The notes beneath the pieces are model-generated. The model saw only the letters and a list, made by a program, of their open reading frames with translations, was not told the origin of the DNA and searched no databases. From Planotetraspora silvatica (GTDB lineage Bacteria; Actinomycetota; Actinomycetes; Streptosporangiales; Streptosporangiaceae): a stretch of DNA of 64,000 nt. Of this stretch, positions 62,416 through 64,000 are shown one piece after another. Position numbers and translations under genes: made by a program. Within the stretch, counting starts at the first letter, position 1; each line of letters begins with the position of its first letter. The stretch spans positions 1 through 64,000 of the forward strand of contig NZ_BOOQ01000034.1 in NCBI RefSeq assembly GCF_016863315.1, read 5' to 3'.

Positions 62416-63531
62416 GTGGAACTCACCCCCCAACAGGTGCTCGGCCTGCGGATGTCCAGCCTGTTGCTACGAGCGTCGGCCGGTGGCGCCGGCCGGGCGG
62501 CGGGCGTGGCCGAAGTGGTGACCTGGCTCGGGGCGATGCAGGCGCAAGACCTGGCCGGCGGTCTGTGGTCGTTCGGCGCGCGACTGCCCGGATACACCGC
62601 CGCCGACGTCACCGCCGCGCTGGAGCGGCGTGAGGCGCTGCGGACGTGGCCGATGCGCGGCACCATCCATTTCGTCCCGTCCCGCGACGCCCGCTGGATG
62701 CTCGAATTGATGGGTGTCCGGGTGCTGAACGGCGCGGCGAGGCGGCACGAGCAACTCGGCCTCTTGGAGGAGACCGCTGTCGAAGCCATGGAGGTGCTGG
62801 GCGCGGCCCTGGCCGGCGGCGGGCGGCTGAGCCGGTCGGAGTGCCTGGCCGTGCTGGCCGGCAAGGGCATCGACACCAGTGGCCAGCGCGGCTACCACCT
62901 GCTGTGCTACGCCAGCCAGCGGGGCCTGCTGTGCATCGCCCCCAACATCGGCAATGAGCAGAGCTTCGTGCTGCTCGACGAGTGGGTCCCCGACCCGCAC
63001 CGGCCAGAGCGCGACGAGGCGCTGGGCACCGTCGCCCTGCGTTACTTCCGCGGCCGCGGGCCGACCACCCGGCACGACTTCGCGGGCTGGACCGGCCTGA
63101 CCGCGGCCGACGCCAAACGCGGCATCGCCGTGGCCGGCGACGCGCTGGCCCGGGTGACCGTCCACGGGGTGGAGACGTACCTCGACGCCACGCTCCTCGA
63201 CACCGCCCCTCCTCCGGCCGGTGACGACGACGAGGTGCTCGTGCTGCCGGGGTTCGACGAATACCTGCTGGGCTACAAGGACCGCTCGCTCATGGTCGCC
63301 GACGAGCACAAGGCGGCCATCATCCCCGGCAACAACGGGGTCTTCCGGTCCACCGTGGTACGCGCCGGCCGGGTCGTGGCCACCTGGAAACGCACCCTCG
63401 CGAAAAGCCGGGTGCGGATCGCCGTTCAGCCGCTCGTACCGCTCCACGGAAGCGACCGGGCGGAGGTCGAGCGGGCGTTCGAGCAGTACGCGCGGTTCGT
63501 GGAATGCACCCCGGAGGTGCGCTGGCCGTGA
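62416..63531 (+). CDS. winged-helix DNA glycosylase, AlkZ/YcaQ-like (HTH_42)
   Basis: A 371-residue protein of the HTH_42 family. It begins LTPQQVLGLRMSSLLLRAS and carries the catalytic QxQ-type motif QAQD at 42-45 in LGAMQAQDLAGG; TWPMRGTIHFVPSRDARWML follows, and the C-terminal half has FRGRGPTTRHDFAGWTGL and LPGFDEYLLGYKDRS. AlkZ-type enzymes remove interstrand crosslinks and bulky alkyl adducts, sometimes as self-resistance to a DNA-damaging metabolite. GTG 62416 has AGGAGG nine bases upstream. No obvious biosynthetic cluster is adjacent. Confidence 0.9.
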   Translation: MELTPQQVLGLRMSSLLLRASAGGAGRAAGVAEVVTWLGAMQAQDLAGGLWSFGARLPGYTAADVTAALERREALRTWPMRGTIHFVPSRDARWMLELMGVRVLNGAARRHEQLGLLEETAVEAMEVLGAALAGGGRLSRSECLAVLAGKGIDTSGQRGYHLLCYASQRGLLCIAPNIGNEQSFVLLDEWVPDPHRPERDEALGTVALRYFRGRGPTTRHDFAGWTGLTAADAKRGIAVAGDALARVTVHGVETYLDATLLDTAPPPAGDDDEVLVLPGFDEYLLGYKDRSLMVADEHKAAIIPGNNGVFRSTVVRAGRVVATWKRTLAKSRVRIAVQPLVPLHGSDRAEVERAFEQYARFVECTPEVRWP

Positions 63532-63656
63532 CCCGTCGCGTGTCCTGGCACACATGACCCACGCCATCTCTCGACCACTCGACTTTCGCCCTTGCCAGGT
63601 CACACCGCAGACGCCAGCGGCAGTCCCGGGCGGTCAGGGGGTGCGGGCCCTGCCCG

Positions 63657-64000
63657 TCAGCCCTGAAGCCGGGCCAGGGCGAGGCGCACGGCGTCGGCCG
63701 GGTCGGCGGCGGGAATCGGCCCGGGAACGGGCTCTCCGGCCGAGTCGAGGATCCGCCACCCGCCGAGAGTGATCACGGGAGTGCCTCCGCGCCGGGCCAG
63801 CGCCAGCTCGGACAACGTGCCCCATGACCCGCCGACCACGATGACCGCGTCGGCGGCGCGGACGAGGAGGGCGTTGCGCGCCTCGCCCATGCCGGTGGGG
63901 ATCACGATCGTGAGGTCGCGGCTCGAGCCCGTCCGATCCCGGCCGGAGAGGATGCCGACGACGACGCCTCCGGCTCGGCGGGCGCCCGCGGCGGCCGCGG
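63657..64000 (-). CDS. LOG/TIGR00725-like protein (partial, runs off the right edge)
   Basis: The visible 114 residues are the C-terminal part of a Rossmann-fold protein of the LOG/TIGR00725 type: GGVVVGILSGRDRTG, then TIVIPTGMGEARNALLVRAA, VIVVGGSWGTLSELALA and a final PADAVRLALARL. The GGxxGTxxE signature binds nucleotide monophosphate moieties in LOG phosphoribohydrolases; members of this subgroup are uncharacterised to my knowledge. The frame is open to 63998, so the start lies beyond the window; an internal GTG at 63905 is not the real start. Confidence 0.85.
   Translation of the reverse strand, partial: AAAAGARRAGGVVVGILSGRDRTGSSRDLTIVIPTGMGEARNALLVRAADAVIVVGGSWGTLSELALARRGGTPVITLGGWRILDSAGEPVPGPIPAADPADAVRLALARLQG

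Overview
The window is high-GC actinobacterial DNA, densely coding on both strands, with frequent GTG starts and start/stop overlaps. Large numbers of TetR, PucR, GntR, MerR and Lrp regulators, a Ser/Thr kinase with an extracellular domain, a LAL-type LuxR regulator, PPK2 and a DasR/DasABC-type chitin-sugar system all fit a sporulating soil actinomycete. Streptosporangiaceae (Nonomuraea, Streptosporangium and relatives) is my best guess from gene content, but that is inference. I see no rRNA or tRNA gene, insertion sequence, prophage or CRISPR array.

Layout. 0-2 kb: a VOC protein, then an Lrp/AsnC regulator divergent from phenylalanine 4-hydroxylase. 2-8 kb: a secreted phosphodiester-glycosidase protein, a PucR regulator, and a TetR/MFS-efflux pair with three phased operators. 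8-18.4 kb: omega-amino-acid and polyamine catabolism. It holds a class III aminotransferase with methylmalonate-semialdehyde dehydrogenase, an orphan PotD-like lipoprotein, gabT, a second PucR, and a succinate-semialdehyde-type dehydrogenase. 18.4-20.9 kb: a phosphate module (Pit transporter behind a PHO-box-like repeat, a small membrane protein, PPK2). 20.9-29.4 kb: a secreted trypsin-like protease and the dxr/ispG isoprenoid genes, with an SDR/TetR pair sitting where the site-2 protease gene usually lies. They are followed by a tripeptidyl-peptidase-like hydrolase and a DUF4081 GNAT protein.

29.4-35.2 kb: a HipA-family kinase/DUF3037 pair, a 590-bp non-coding region, and an alkylsulfatase-like metallohydrolase with its LAL regulator. 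The non-coding region contains ten 53-bp-periodic repeats arranged as a mirror-symmetric dyad. 35.2-43.8 kb: Ohr, an acyl-CoA dehydrogenase, a CHAP-domain membrane protein, a PaaI thioesterase behind a KstR-type palindrome, a Ser/Thr kinase, and an NAD(P)-binding protein/TetR pair. 43.9-49.7 kb: a probable glucosamine-kinase/SIS-isomerase operon and a translationally coupled glycosyltransferase/aldehyde-dehydrogenase pair.

49.8-61.4 kb: amino-sugar acquisition. A DasR-like GntR regulator faces dasABC-type transport genes, a GH20 hexosaminidase and a CBM3-GH16-like secreted enzyme. A GH3 NagZ-type glucosaminidase with its own palindromic operator lies further on. Between them are an AlkD-like DNA glycosylase overlapping a KstR2-like TetR with a textbook KstR2 palindrome, and a signal-less PhoD. 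The right end has an ATP-grasp protein, an AlkZ/YcaQ-like DNA glycosylase and the 3' part of a LOG-like (TIGR00725) gene.

The observation least explained by known families is the 53-bp mirror-symmetric repeat array at 30630-31125.
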